Of a stretch of DNA of 64,000 bases, positions 1 through 10,200 are shown piece by piece (position 1 is the first letter of the stretch; each line of letters starts with the position of its first letter). The stretch spans positions 34,226,501 through 34,290,500 of the forward strand of contig JAKSXM010000007.1 in the NCBI GenBank assembly GCA_022575985.1, given 5' to 3'. Under the pieces are notes generated by a model that did no database searches, was not told where the DNA came from, and was given only the letters and a program-made list of their open reading frames with translations. A program made the position numbers and the translations under genes. This DNA comes from Anagrus nilaparvatae. Taxonomy: Eukaryota; Arthropoda; Insecta; Hymenoptera; Mymaridae.

Positions 1-2012
1 GGGACAGACCCGAAGCTGCTGCACACTCCCAGGTACACAAGGTCGCCAAACACCGACTGGCCAAGGCCATCCGTCAAAGCAAGGCTCAATGTCTGCGTTC
101 ATTACGCGAAGACGTAAACAAGGACCCCTGGGGCCTATGTTACAAAGTCGTAATAGGCAAATTGAACCGGGGGTCCGACAACATGATAGACGCGGCGTCG
201 ACTGAACGGATCGTCGGTGCTCTCTTCCCTGAAAGGCCCATCTGGGAAAACCCGGTTTAGGTGATACCCAGGGAGGAAGTGCCGCTGTTCAGCGAAGGCG
301 AGATGGTCAAGTCCATAAAGGCCATGAAAAATGGCAAGGCGCCGGGGCCGGACGGGATACCGGCGGAAGTGCTCAAAAGAGCAGTCAAAGTAATCCCTGG
401 TATCCGGTTAAGCATGTTCAATGCTTGTTTGGTGGCTGGAGTATTCCCAAAGCAGTGGAAGGTGGCACGTCTCGTGCTCTTGAACAAGGGCAAGGGGGGA
501 GCCCCGGACTCTCCATCATCCTACAGACCTTAGTGTATGTTAAATACCATTGGTAAGGTGATGGAGAGCTTGCTCCGGGCAAGGCTCAGAAGGGCAATCG
601 AGGAGGGCGGTGGTCTCTCTGAGGAGTAGCATGGTTTTCGTGAAGGGCATTCCACGATAGACGCCATTCGGCGTGTCGTGGATACCGTAGAGGGTGAGAG
701 GGAAAAGCGGCCTGCAATTCGCAAGGACGTCCTTCTGGTAACGCTGGACGTCAAAAACGCTTTCAACTCGGCCAGGTAGGATGACATGATCCGGTCCCTC
801 GAGTACGATTTCCGGATACCCAGGTATCTAGGTAGCGTACTAAAGGATTACCTGCGGGACCGGAGACTGCTCTACGACACGCTCGATGGTAGGCGTGAAA
901 GGGTTTTGAGTGCAGGCATCGCCCAAGGTTCGGTTCTCGGACCGGACCTGTGGAATGCCTTTTACGATGGCTTGTTGCGCGTCCACCTCCCGGAAGGAGT
1001 TTCCCTGTTCGGGTACGCCGACGACGTGGCCCTGACCATAACTGGCAGGGACATGGAAGTGACCCAGGAGAGGTTGAATCTAGTCATGAGACGGATCAAC
1101 CTCTGGATGGGCGATCACGGGCTCCTGCTTGCGATCCCAAAAACGGAGATCGTACTGCTGACCCGTCGAAGGGTTCCTACCGACTTCGATGTAATTATCG
1201 ACGACGGCGGAAACCCTCACACGATCCGAACCAGAACATCGGTGAAATACCTGGGAGTTCAACTTGATAACAAGCTGACCTTCTGGGAGCAATTTCAGAG
1301 GTCGTGTGAAAAGACAGCGTCGGCCGCATCCTCCCTGTCAAGGCTCATGGCCAACATTGGGGGACCCAAACCAGGGAAGCGGAGGCTCCTGATGTCAGTC
1401 GTCAACTCTGTCCTGCTCTACGGATCAGAAGTCTGGGCGAATACCACAGAAACTGCCAAGTACAGACGAAAAATATCGTCGGTACAGAGGCAGGCGGCAG
1501 TGAGAATCGCCTGTGGATACCACACGGTATCTCTAGAGGCGATCCAGGTTGTTGCTTCGGTGATACCCATTGACCTGCTAGCGTTGGAGCGGAAATTCAT
1601 CTACGAGAGCGTAGAAGAGCGCGAAGTGGCTTCCACTCGCGCCCGCTTTAACTCTATGAAAGCATGGAAGAAACGATGGAAAAAGAACCAAGAGAAAAAT
1701 GCCCTGTGGACGCGCAGACTGATCTCAGACCTGCAGGCATGGATGGGACGACAGCATGGGGAGGTGGATTTCTACCTTACCCAGTTCTTAACTGGACACG
1801 GGTACTTCCGTGTCATGTTGAAGCATTGGCATAAGGTGGCAACAAAGGAGTGCTTGCACTGTCCGGGCGTGGATGATACAGTAGAGCACACATTTTTCGA
1901 ATGTGTTCGCTACTCGGAGGGGCGCCCGCCCTTCCCGATTTGGAGGCCGGAGACGGTGGTCCCGGAAATGCTACGGAGTTCCGAAAACTGGAACAAAGTA
2001 GCAGAGTACGTA
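1..2012 (+). pseudogene. R1-clade LINE copy A1, reverse transcriptase ORF2 (broken)
   Basis: Reverse-transcriptase part of ORF2 of a non-LTR retrotransposon, running in from before the window. Visible in order are KAPGPDGIPAEVLK (from about 330), the VTLDVKNAFNSA block (about 735), AGIAQGSVLGPDLWNAFYDG, the catalytic box GYADDVAL (about 1010-1035), KYLGVQLDNKLTFW, and a C-terminal CCHC knuckle (CLHC, then H and C, about 1855-1900). The knuckle after the RT and the overall motif set fit the R1 clade. The frame is broken by TAG codons near 258, 628 and 777 and by a frameshift near 532; from 786 to 2024 it is open. The copy ends abruptly at about 2012, a few codons before its own stop, where copy A2 begins. 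Non-functional remnant. Confidence 0.9.
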
Positions 2013-2041
2013 AGGGCAAGTTGAACCGGGGGTCTGACAAC

Positions 2042-3919
2042 ATGATGGACGCAGTATCGACCGAACGAATCATCGGCGCTCTCTTCCCTGAGCAGCCCAT
2101 CCGGGAAAACCCGGTAGAGGCGATACCCAGAGAGGAAGTGCCGTTATTCAGCGAGGACGAGATGGTGAAGGCCATCAAGGCCATGAAAAATGGCAAGGCG
2201 CCGGGGCCGGACGGGATACCTGCGGAAGTGCTCAAACGAGCGGTCAAAATAATCCCTGGTATCCTGTTAAGCATGTTCAATGCATGCTTGGTGGCGGGAG
2301 TGTTTCCAAAGCAGTGGAAGGTGGCACGTCTCGTGCTCTTGAACAAGGGTAAAGGTGGAGCCCCGGACTCTCCATCATCTTACAGACCCTTGTGCATGTT
2401 AAACACCATCGGAAAGGTGATGGAGAGCATGCTCCGGACAAGGTTGAGAAGAGCTATCGAGGAGGGCGGTGGCCTTTCCGAGGAGCAGTATGGATTTCGT
2501 GAGGGGCATTCCACGATAGACGCCATCCGGCGTATCGTGGATACCGTAGACGCTGAGAGGGAAAAGCGGCCTGCAATTCGCAAAGACGTCCTTCTTGTAA
2601 CGTTGGACGTCAAAAACGCTTTCAATTCGGCCAGGTGGGATGACATGATCCGGTCTCTCGAGTACGATTTCCGGATACCCAGGTATCTGGGTAACGTAAT
2701 AAAGGACTACCTACGGGACCGGAGACTGCTCTACGACACGCTCGATGGCAGGCGACAGAGGGTTCTGAGTGCGGGCATTGCCCAAGGTTCGGTTCTCGGA
2801 CCAGACCTGTGGAATGCCTTTTACGATGGCCTGTTGCGCGTTCACCTCCCGGAAGGAGCTTCTCTGATCGGGTACGCGGACGACGTGGCTCTGACCATCA
2901 CTGGCAGGGACATGCAGGTAACCCAGGAGAGGTTGAATCTAGTCATGAGACAGATCAACCTCTGGATGGGCGAGCACGGGCTCCAGCTCGCGATCCCAAA
3001 AACGGAGATCGTACTGCTGACCCGTCGAACAACAATTTCCACGGACATCGATGTAAATGTCGATGATGGTGGAAACCCTCACACGATCCAAGCCAAGACA
3101 TCGGTTAAGTACCTGGGAGTTCTGCTTGATAACAAGCTGAACTTCTGGGAACAATTTCAGAGGTCGAGTGAGAAGGCCGCGTCGATCGCATCCTCCTTGT
3201 CAAGGCTCATGGCCAACATAGGAGGGCCTAAACCCGGGAAGCGAAGATTGTTGATGTCCGTTGTCAACTCTGTCCTGCTTTATGGATCTGAGATCTGGGC
3301 GGATATCACCAAATTTGCCAAGTACAGACATAAAATATCGTCTGTGCAGCGGCAAGCGGCCCTGAGGATCGCCTGCGCGTACCATACGGTATCGCTCGAA
3401 GCGATCCAGGTAGTAGCATCGGTCATACCCATCGACCTGCTAGCGTTGGAGCGGAAATACATTTACGATAGTGTAGAGGACCGCGAAGTGGCATCCACTC
3501 GCGCCCGCTCCAGCTCTATGGGAAAATGGCAGGAACGGTGGAAAAAGGAGGAAGAGAAAAATGCCCGATGGACGCGCAGACTGATTTCAGATCTGCAGGC
3601 ATGGACTGGACGACAACATGGGGAGGTGGATTTTTACCTCACCCAATTCTTGACTGGACACGGGTATTTCCGTGCAATGTTGAAACATTGGCATAAGGTG
3701 GCAACAGAGGAGTGCTTGCACTGCCCAGGCGAGAAGGATACAGTGGAGCATACTTTCTTCGGATGTATGCGCTACGTGGAAGGGCGCCCGCCCTTCCCGA
3801 TTTGGAGGCCAGAGAAGGTGGTTCCGGAAATGCTACGAAGTTCTGAAAATTGGAACAAAGTAGCAGAGTACGTAAGGGCCACCTTGTTGAAGAAAAAGGA
3901 GGAGGGCTTTCTATCGTAG
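2042..3919 (+). CDS. R1-clade LINE ORF2 protein, reverse transcriptase and C-terminal zinc knuckle (5'-truncated)
   Basis: Uninterrupted frame for the RT half of a LINE ORF2 protein, which would copy element RNA into DNA at a nicked target. I start it at the in-frame ATG at 2042 (MMDAVSTERI); the frame is also open upstream but there it reads copy A1 out of frame. Motifs: KAPGPDGIPAEVLK, SYRPLCMLNTIGKVMES, GFREGHSTIDAI, VTLDVKNAFNSARWDDM, AGIAQGSVLGPDLW, GYADDVALTITG (catalytic DD), KYLGVLLDNKLNFW, a thumb region, FYLTQFLTGHGYF and the CCHC knuckle CLHC..H..C near the end. The APE-type endonuclease and ORF1 that a full element carries are absent, so it cannot move alone. The stop is TAG at 3917-3919. 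Confidence 0.9.
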   Translation: MMDAVSTERIIGALFPEQPIRENPVEAIPREEVPLFSEDEMVKAIKAMKNGKAPGPDGIPAEVLKRAVKIIPGILLSMFNACLVAGVFPKQWKVARLVLLNKGKGGAPDSPSSYRPLCMLNTIGKVMESMLRTRLRRAIEEGGGLSEEQYGFREGHSTIDAIRRIVDTVDAEREKRPAIRKDVLLVTLDVKNAFNSARWDDMIRSLEYDFRIPRYLGNVIKDYLRDRRLLYDTLDGRRQRVLSAGIAQGSVLGPDLWNAFYDGLLRVHLPEGASLIGYADDVALTITGRDMQVTQERLNLVMRQINLWMGEHGLQLAIPKTEIVLLTRRTTISTDIDVNVDDGGNPHTIQAKTSVKYLGVLLDNKLNFWEQFQRSSEKAASIASSLSRLMANIGGPKPGKRRLLMSVVNSVLLYGSEIWADITKFAKYRHKISSVQRQAALRIACAYHTVSLEAIQVVASVIPIDLLALERKYIYDSVEDREVASTRARSSSMGKWQERWKKEEEKNARWTRRLISDLQAWTGRQHGEVDFYLTQFLTGHGYFRAMLKHWHKVATEECLHCPGEKDTVEHTFFGCMRYVEGRPPFPIWRPEKVVPEMLRSSENWNKVAEYVRATLLKKKEEGFLS

Positions 3920-4102
3920 ATTGCTCTCCTGTCACTAGGCTGGGGGAAGGCAGCGGCCAGTTGCCTAGGCTGCGCGTCCCAAACTGAAGTTATACCTGAA
4001 AAGGGAGTTCCGGTTTGGGGCAAACAAGCGCAGGGGGGTTTATAGTGTGTTTATCCAGTAAGAATCTGGGGCGTAGCCGGCGACCGCGTTCGCTGGTGGT
4101 CT

Positions 4103-4166
4103 CCCAGTTGTACAAAGTGTACAACTGGGCGGTCATGGAAATTTGCGGGTCTTTAAGGCCCGCAAA
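4103..4166 (+). other. Two strong hairpins in the 3' UTR of LINE A2
   Basis: CCCAGTTGTACA at 4103-4114 is the exact reverse complement of 4118-4129, giving a 12-bp stem with a 3-nt loop. A second inverted pair, TTTGCGGG (4142-4149) and CCCGCAAA (4159-4166), follows. They lie between the RT stop and the poly(A). In non-LTR elements 3' UTR structure is often what the RT recognises on its own RNA; that role here is an inference. Confidence 0.6.
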
Positions 4167-4200
4167 CACTCCATGGCTGATGTAAGATTCACATATTTCC

Positions 4201-4238
<38 letters not shown>

Positions 4239-4284
4239 ATAAAAGTATTACTTATTTTTTAAATAAAAATCTGAAATCTGAAAT

Positions 4285-5393
4285 TGTTCCCAGAAGGTCA
4301 GCTTGTTATCAAGCTGAACTCCCAGGTATTTCACCGATGTTTTGATTCGGATCGTGTGAGGGTTTCCACCGTCGTCAAAAACTACATCGAAGTCGGTGAG
4401 AACCCTTCGACGGGTCAGCAGTACGATCTCTGTTTTTGGGATAGCAAGCTGGAGCCCGTTCTCGCCCAACCAGAGGTTGATCCGTCTCATGACTAGATTC
4501 AATCTCTCCTGGGTCACTTCCATGTCTCTGCCAGTTATGGCCAGGGCCACATCGTCAGCGTACCGGATCAGGGAAACTCCCTCCGGGAGGTGGACGCGCA
4601 ATAAGCCATCGTAAAAGGCATTCCACAGGTCCGGTCCGAGAACCAAACCTTGCGCGATGCCTGCACTTAAAACCCTTTCACGCCTGCCATCGAGCGTGTC
4701 GTAGAGCAGTCTCCGGTCCCGTAGGTAATCCTTTAGTACGTTACCCAGGTACCTGGGTATCCGGAAATCGTACTCCAAAGACCGGATCATGTCATCCCAC
4801 CTAGCCGAGTTGAAAGCGTTTTTGACGTCCAACGTTACCAGAAGGACGTCTTTGCGAATTGCAGGCCGCTTTTCCTTCTCAGTCTCTACGGTATCCACGA
4901 CACGCTGGATAGCGTCTATCGTGGAATGTCCTTCACGGAAGCTATGCTGCTCCTCGGAGAGACCACCGGCCTCTTCGATTGCTTTTCTAAGCCTTGCCCG
5001 GAAAATGCTCTCCATCACCTTATCAATGGTATTTAACATACGCAAAGGTCTGTAAGATGATGGAGAGTCCGGGACTCCTCCCTTGCCCTTGTTCAAGAGC
5101 ACGAGACGTGCCACCTTCCACTGCTTTGGGAACACTTCCGCCACCAAACACGCATTGAACATACTTAGCAGGATACCAGGGATTACTTTGACCGCTCTTT
5201 TGAGCACTTCTACTGGTATCCCGTATGGCCCCGGTGCCTTGCCATTTTTCATGGCCTTGATGGCCTTGACCATCTTGCCTTCACTGAACAGCAGCACTTC
5301 CTCCCTGGGTATCACCTCAACCGGGTTTTCCCGGATGGGCCTTTCAGGGAAGAGAGCACCGACGATCTGTTCGATCGACACCGCGTCCATCAT
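4285..5393 (-). pseudogene. LINE A3 reverse transcriptase, N-terminal two thirds
   Basis: RT of the R1-clade LINE on the - strand, open from MMDAVSIEQI to KYLGVQLDNKLTFWEQFQ and then cut off. The fingers and palm blocks are present: KAPGPYGIPVEVLK (D to Y change in a normally invariant PDG), VTLDVKNAFNSARWDDM and RYADDVALAITG with both catalytic Asp. The thumb, C-terminal domain and zinc knuckle are missing. It is continuous with a frameshifted linker upstream (5398-5604), so it is a dead copy. Confidence 0.88.
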
Positions 5394-5397
5394 GTTG

Positions 5398-5930
5398 TCA
5401 GACCCTCGGTTTAACTTGCCAATTATGACTTTGTAGCAGGTGCTTGGCGTCCTTGTGCTCCTGAGAGAGCACAGCCGCCTCAGGTCTGTCCCGTGCTCTT
5501 TGCGCCCTTCGTCGCGTCCTGTGGCATTCCTTTCGGAGCTCAGCTATTTCGGCAGTCCACCAGTACACTGGTTTTCTCCCTTTCAAGGGCCTTCGGCGAG
5601 GCATCGAGGCATCACAAGCTCCAGGTAGTAGAGACGTTACTTTCTTAACTAAGATTTCAGCCTCGCGGGGACTTGTAGCGCCTCCATGCCAAGCGGGGAT
5701 CGACGCTGACTCGATTCGAAGATACTCTTAGAATCTGTCTTCTTCCATCTTTGGAACGTTCCAACCCAGGGGGCGCCTCCTGTACGGAGGTCGTTGTGAG
5801 GTTCCTTCCAATACCCGGAAGGCGATGTAATTGCGATCACTACCATTGCAGCCATCCATCACCTTTCAGTCGCCTATTCTCCCTTACGCACCTTCTGTTG
5901 CGAAGGTTATGTCCGGGATAGAGGCACCCC
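5398..5930 (-). pseudogene. LINE A3 endonuclease C-terminus and EN-RT linker
   Basis: Read on the - strand, this holds the last strand of an APE-type endonuclease, ending in the R-P-P-Y-R-R-R-P-L-G-W motif, then a linker with MPRRRPLKGRKPVYWW and EIAELRKECHRTRR. The YWW..EI..LR..C motif is usual between endonuclease and RT in R1-clade LINEs. Several frameshifts separate the pieces. The same blocks occur in better shape at 25600-25850. The upstream limit near 5932 is where similarity to that copy stops. Confidence 0.8.
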
Positions 5931-5932
5931 CT

Positions 5933-6218
5933 CAGATGAGATTACAGACGAGAAATGGTGGTTCATCTTTTTACATTCTTTCTTCAGTTCCTTATAATAT
6001 CTGTCCATGGCTTTGAATCCGTCATTTATAAGGCATCTGACGAAGCTATTGGACCTGTACATTCTTTGTACCTTAATTTCGTAGTCCTGGTCTTGAGAAT
6101 GACTATTGCTACCATTCGCTGTTCTGGCATGTTCTGCCCAGCTCCGTAGCTCTGAGATGACTTCACTGTGGCCACCTACTTTGGCGGGGGGAGAAGATGT
6201 TAAATCCCCCGTCGTCAT
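5933..6218 (-). other. Unidentified open frame in the 5' part of LINE A3
   Basis: An open frame of about 95 codons starting MTTGDLTSSPPAKV, with Ser-rich and charged stretches (RSWAEHARTANGS; KELKKECKKMNHH). It directly abuts the endonuclease remnant. Its place upstream of the endonuclease and its composition would fit the N-terminal part of a LINE ORF1, but there is no zinc knuckle or other recognisable motif and no second copy in the window to compare. It could be unrelated sequence picked up at the deletion. Confidence 0.3.
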
Positions 6219-7415
6219 GCAAGATTTGCCCCCCCCCCCCAGAATCCGTAGGGCTAGTACCGACCACCGAGGCTTTCACTCGGTAAAAAGAAAAAATAGT
6301 AGCCTGCATCACTGGACTAAGCGCCCTTGGATAAATGCGGGTAAGGGTACCCTCTGTGCGATGTGATAACCTGGAAAAGAAAAACCTGTAAAAAACTATT
6401 GTCATTAGTGTTCCTGTGATAAAATGAGAAAAAATTGGTGAAATTCTAGGACCGGAAATTCAGAACCGCAGCAGTCCTCACTCTGGGTGCTGGACACAAG
6501 GGGGTGACCGTTGCGAGTCTTACAAATTGAATGTCTGCTGACATAATACGATATTTTACCTGTCGTATCAACAGGGTCCTCATAGGCCATTTCTAGCGAT
6601 TGGCCAAGATCGCGGTGAATATTATAAAAACAAGATTATGGGTTACTTCTACGATGGATCACCAGGTTAAAACAGCTCGTGTTGTTCCAGCATTCGATTT
6701 GCATTGGAAGAAAGAATGCGACATCCACCCAGACATCTGCTCCCGAGACTTACACACATGTACAATTGAATTAAATTTTATTAGGTTAGTCAGGGAAGCT
6801 CTGAACAGAGAAGCATCCTGACTAGTCATGAAGCAAACAACCCAGGGCTCACCGAAATCAGGTATCCTAGGTTCAGTCATGTCCGTGCCCAACATCTACA
6901 GTTGTCAGGGTTTATCTGATAATCACCACTTCCAGCCTTACGTCCCGAAGTTATTGGCTGCGACACATAAATCACATTTAAGGTAAACAGTTTTTTGTTT
7001 AGACAGAGGCACATGCAGCCAATCCTCGTTCGCAGACGTCTTCATAGAGAGCGCGCATCCCTGACAATGAATTCGAGGTCATCGGGCAAGGAGTGATTCC
7101 ACCTGGCATCCGAGGAAGGAGTAAGGTGGAGTAAAAAAGAAAATAAACTATAACTATCAACTAAGAGAAACATTTAGGATCTCAGCCAAGAACCGTCGGC
7201 TGAGTGAGGCACTAGCCTCAGCTTTGGTGAGTGCATTCATGTGCAATTGTGCACGTCAACAAGGTAGCCACGAGAAGGCTGTTCAGTCCCACCTGGAGTT
7301 ATCGACACTAAAGGACCAAACAGGTGGTCTATAGATTATATAGCGTCGTGTCCATAGGTAACTCCTACCAATCCATGGGACTATCCCATCTCATTCCAGC
7401 ATGTCAGGTATTCAC
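6219..7415. other. GC-richer non-coding stretch, probable LINE 5' leader
   Basis: No convincing gene. Base composition is much less AT-rich than the flanks, and there is an 11-bp or longer run of C at about 6230. It continues the - strand LINE A3 on its 5' side, so a 5' UTR is the simplest reading; it was not matched to another copy in this window. Confidence 0.35.
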
Positions 7416-8192
7416 AAAAAAAAAAAAATGGTTTATTTCCCAACCACCCCATTATTGTTATTCATTATCAATATTATGAAGAAACGGAATTTCCTGAAAA
7501 TTATTTATGATAGATTTAATTATTATTTTAAATATGCATTTCACTAGATATGCATAAATTACTCTGAATATTAAAAAAGGAGTGGGAAAATTATTAACTG
7601 TAACATATAGTCTTCAAATAAATTAAAAAAGAAAAAATTAATTTCAAAAATGTGATGAGTAATGAAATAATAATTGATAAAAAAATAATTAAAAAAGAAT
7701 CGAAAAATAATATATCAAATTTAACAACACACCGCCTTAAAAAAAATATACACAAGCGAGAATTAATCATTAAAACAAAATAATATATTTAAAAAAAAAA
7801 TAAAATAAATTTTTACTTATTTTTTGTTTATATATTGAAATGATATATAATCAAAATCATTTTAATACTTTTTAAATATTTGAAATAATTTCAATCTCGC
7901 CATTGAATTTAAATTGAAATAAATACCAACCCTACTCGTGGTGGTAACAGAGCCCCGGTTTTTAATCACGGATCACCCTGTAATGCTTTTGCCAAAACAA
8001 TACTTTCGCTATTAAAAGTAATTTTCGCTCTAAACACGTATTTAATAAATTTTTTCATTTTTTTGTAGTACATTTTTTTTTGTATTAGATGAGAGATTAT
8101 CTCTCGATTTTTCTTTTACATAGAGAGCATCGTAAGATGCTTCTTTGTATTTTTTTTGTGCGTACTTTTTATATATTAGGTATCTTGAACGT
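7416..8192. other. AT-rich sequence next to the 18S rRNA fragment
   Basis: Very AT-rich, with no coding signal. Because the neighbouring 18S fragment is on the - strand with its 3' end at 8193, the part nearest it (about 7930-8192, including the inverted pair GAGAGATTATCTCTC) occupies the place of an internal transcribed spacer. No 5.8S sequence was recognised. Confidence 0.4.
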
Positions 8193-8359
8193 TAATGATC
8201 CTTCCACAGGTTTAATTACGGAAACCTTGTTATGACTTTTACTTCCTCTAAATGATCAAGTTTGGTCATCTTTCCAGCACAGTCGCTAACGTCCGAAAAC
8301 GTTGCAGCGCACCGGTCCGAAGACCTGACTAAACCATTCAATCGTTAGTAGCGACGGGC
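8193..8359 (-). rRNA. 18S rRNA 3'-end fragment, distal part (pseudogene)
   Basis: Reads, on the - strand, as the last about 165 nt of eukaryotic small-subunit rRNA. The + strand shows TAATGATCCTTCC.CAGG, GGAAACCTTGTTA.GACTTT, TTCCTCTAAATGATCAAGTT and GTAGCGACGGGC, all landmarks of the 18S 3' end. Several invariant bases are changed (for example CCACAGG for CCGCAGG, and the variable block around 8280-8310), so this is a decayed copy. It stops exactly inside the universal GACGGGC block, and the rest of the gene resumes at 22093, beyond a 13.7-kb insertion. Confidence 0.9.
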
Positions 8360-8362
8360 TGT

Positions 8363-9190
8363 CCTAACAAAAATAACCGGCCGGTTTTGATTGGCTTAGC
8401 TGGTTTCATCTGATTTCATCTGGTTTCAATGAGTCTTAAACAGAAAAATAGTTTTACTAGTTGTTAAAAAAAGAAAATTTCCGAAAAAAAAATAACAGTA
8501 TATCATGATTTAATATTATTTTATTCAGCTATGCTGCGAATTTATTTTACAAGTATATGTTTGCTCGGAAAAACTTTTTTATTACGTTGAAAACTCGAAA
8601 AATTTCGGAAAACCTGAATGCTATCTTACCTGATTCCACCTGATGTCATCCGGAATCCACCTGGTTTTTCATGGCTATGATTGGAAAGTAAATTTCAGTT
8701 GTTAAAAAATAGGAAATTTCCGGAAAAGTGGGAAAATTCAAAACTGATAAACTTTATAACACTCTTTTGACTTATATAAAATTAGTTGACTCAGCTCCGC
8801 TGAGATTTATTGGACCTATAATTATTCACTTAGAAGAAAACATTTTTTTTCTTTGTAAAAATCGGAAAAATCCGGAAAATCATTAACACGTTTCCATCTG
8901 TTTTCATACGGAATCCACCTCGTTTTACTAAGTTTTAATCAGAACATAAATCGTACAAAAAGAACCATGATGATTTCCCATGTGATAAACCATAAGGTTG
9001 AAGAAAACTTGCATTTTTTTACTCAAATATATTTTCAAATTTTCCAAGATGGCGGACCAATAACCATAAAAAAGGAACATTATACATTACCAGAGGGTTT
9101 TCTAGGTTTAAAAAACGTTTTTATAAATGAAAGTTTTCATTTTTTCTGCCCAGCATATTTTCAGATTTTCTAAGATGGCGGACTAATATA
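8363..9190 (+). repeat. Left long inverted-repeat arm
   Basis: Pairs with 21165-22089 on the opposite strand, with clear but imperfect similarity (substitutions and small indels). The outer part has repeated TTTCATCTG and TGGTTTCA phrases and the inner part has two copies of a unit ending CCAAGATGGCGGAC (9043 and 9169). Confidence 0.75.
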
Positions 9191-10200
9191 CATGAAAAAA
9201 AGAAGGGTGTTTTCGAGGTTGAGAAAAACGTTTTTCTTCTGATTTCACCTGGTTTCTAAGAGTTTTAACTAGAAAAAGAGTTTTAAAAAAGAGTTGTTAA
9301 AAAAAGAAAATTTCCGGGAAAAATAAAGAAAATTCAATCCTGATAAGCATAATTAGACTGAGTGAAGCTCTGAGCGAGCTCAGTCTATTCCCTCGAAAGA
9401 ATATCGAGTTTGTTAACACGATAACTCTTTAATGATATTGTCGATTGACTTCAAATTTCACAGATGGTCTCAAATGAGACAAAGACAAACTGATTAAATT
9501 TCCAGCCCATTTGATACGCACATTTAAGAATAATAGCGAAAAAACTAACTACGCAATAAAAAAATTAAATTTTTACGAAAAAAAAAAACTTTTCACATTA
9601 TCTAGAGGTATTCGAGATTGAAAAAAACCTTTTTATGAATAAAAATTTCCATATTCTCACCCCCAACATATTTTCCGATTTTCCAAGATGATGAATTGAA
9701 AAACAGAAAAAAAGAACATTCTACATTACCTGGGGATTTTTGAGATTGAGGGAAACGTTTTTAAGAATAAAAATTTTCATTTTCTCATCCTAGATAATTT
9801 TCCGACTTTCCAAGATGGCGAATTCAAAAACAGAAAAAAAATAACTTTCTACGTTACCTGGGGGTTTTTGAGGTTAAGAAAAACGTTTTTAAGAATAAAA
9901 ATTTTCATTTTCTCACCCCAGCAAATTTTCCGATTTTCCAAGATGGAATATCAAAAGACGGTTAAAAAAAAATTTCTACATTACCTAAAAGTTTTAAATG
10001 TTGAGAAAAATGATTACTTAAATGAAATTTCATTTTTTCCGATTTTCCAGGATAGTAAAACAAAAAACATGAACAAAAGAACTTCCTATGTTACCTGGGG
10101 ATTTTAGAGGTTAAAAAACACGTTTTTATAAATAAAAATTTTAATTTTTTCACCCAAGCATATTTTTTGATTTTCCAAGATAACGTATCAAAAAATCAAA
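9191..10200 (+). repeat. Diverged tandem array, unit about 127 bp
   Basis: The phrase GATTTTCCAAGATGG recurs at about 9677, 9804, 9932, 10041 and 10169 (spacings 127, 128, 109, 128). Between copies each unit has ACATTACCTGGGG, GTTTTTAAGAATAAAAATTT and TTTTCATTTTCTCACCC. The unit is the same as the one in the inner part of the inverted arms. The stretch 9350-9590 is a different sequence, with a hairpin around AGCTCTGAGCGAGCTC. Confidence 0.75.

Larger units (their letters stand above)
2013..4236 (+). mobile_element. R1-clade LINE copy A2, 5'-truncated, with 3' UTR and poly(A)
   Basis: Second, head-to-tail copy of the same LINE. It starts inside ORF2, at the stretch GGGCAAGTTGAACCGGGGG that is also seen at about 26044 and 51844, runs through an open RT frame, a 3' UTR of about 280 bp and a run of 34 A at 4203-4236. 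The 5' junction with copy A1 has only a short shared GGGC, which suggests recombination or template switching between family members rather than two independent insertions. It is the youngest-looking family A copy in the window because its RT frame is intact. Confidence 0.88.
4282..7415 (-). mobile_element. R1-clade LINE copy A3, inverted, internally deleted, 3'-truncated
   Basis: Third family A copy, facing copy A2. It is cut at its 3' side inside the RT (after KLTFWEQFQ, at about 4285) and has no 3' UTR or tail. Reading on the - strand from high to low coordinates come a GC-richer stretch (about 7415-6220, taken as 5' leader), an unidentified frame (6218-5933), the end of the APE endonuclease (about 5930-5700), the linker (5604-5398) and the first half of the RT (5393-4285). 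Endonuclease homology begins sharply near 5932, so its N-terminal half is deleted. The upper boundary is set only by the change to AT-rich sequence at about 7415. Confidence 0.7.

Noticed and set aside
1813..2346. Long - strand open frame over the LINE A1/A2 junction, and many similar frames at 257-787, 1080-1292, 2380-3154, 3200-4023 and 4284-5436
   Set aside because: They lie opposite or out of frame to recognisable LINE RT and have no motifs; they are shadows of GC-richer coding sequence.
8967..9173. Open frames over the inverted arms (also 21174-21566)
   Set aside because: They follow repeat units present on both sides and read as different nonsense proteins on each strand.
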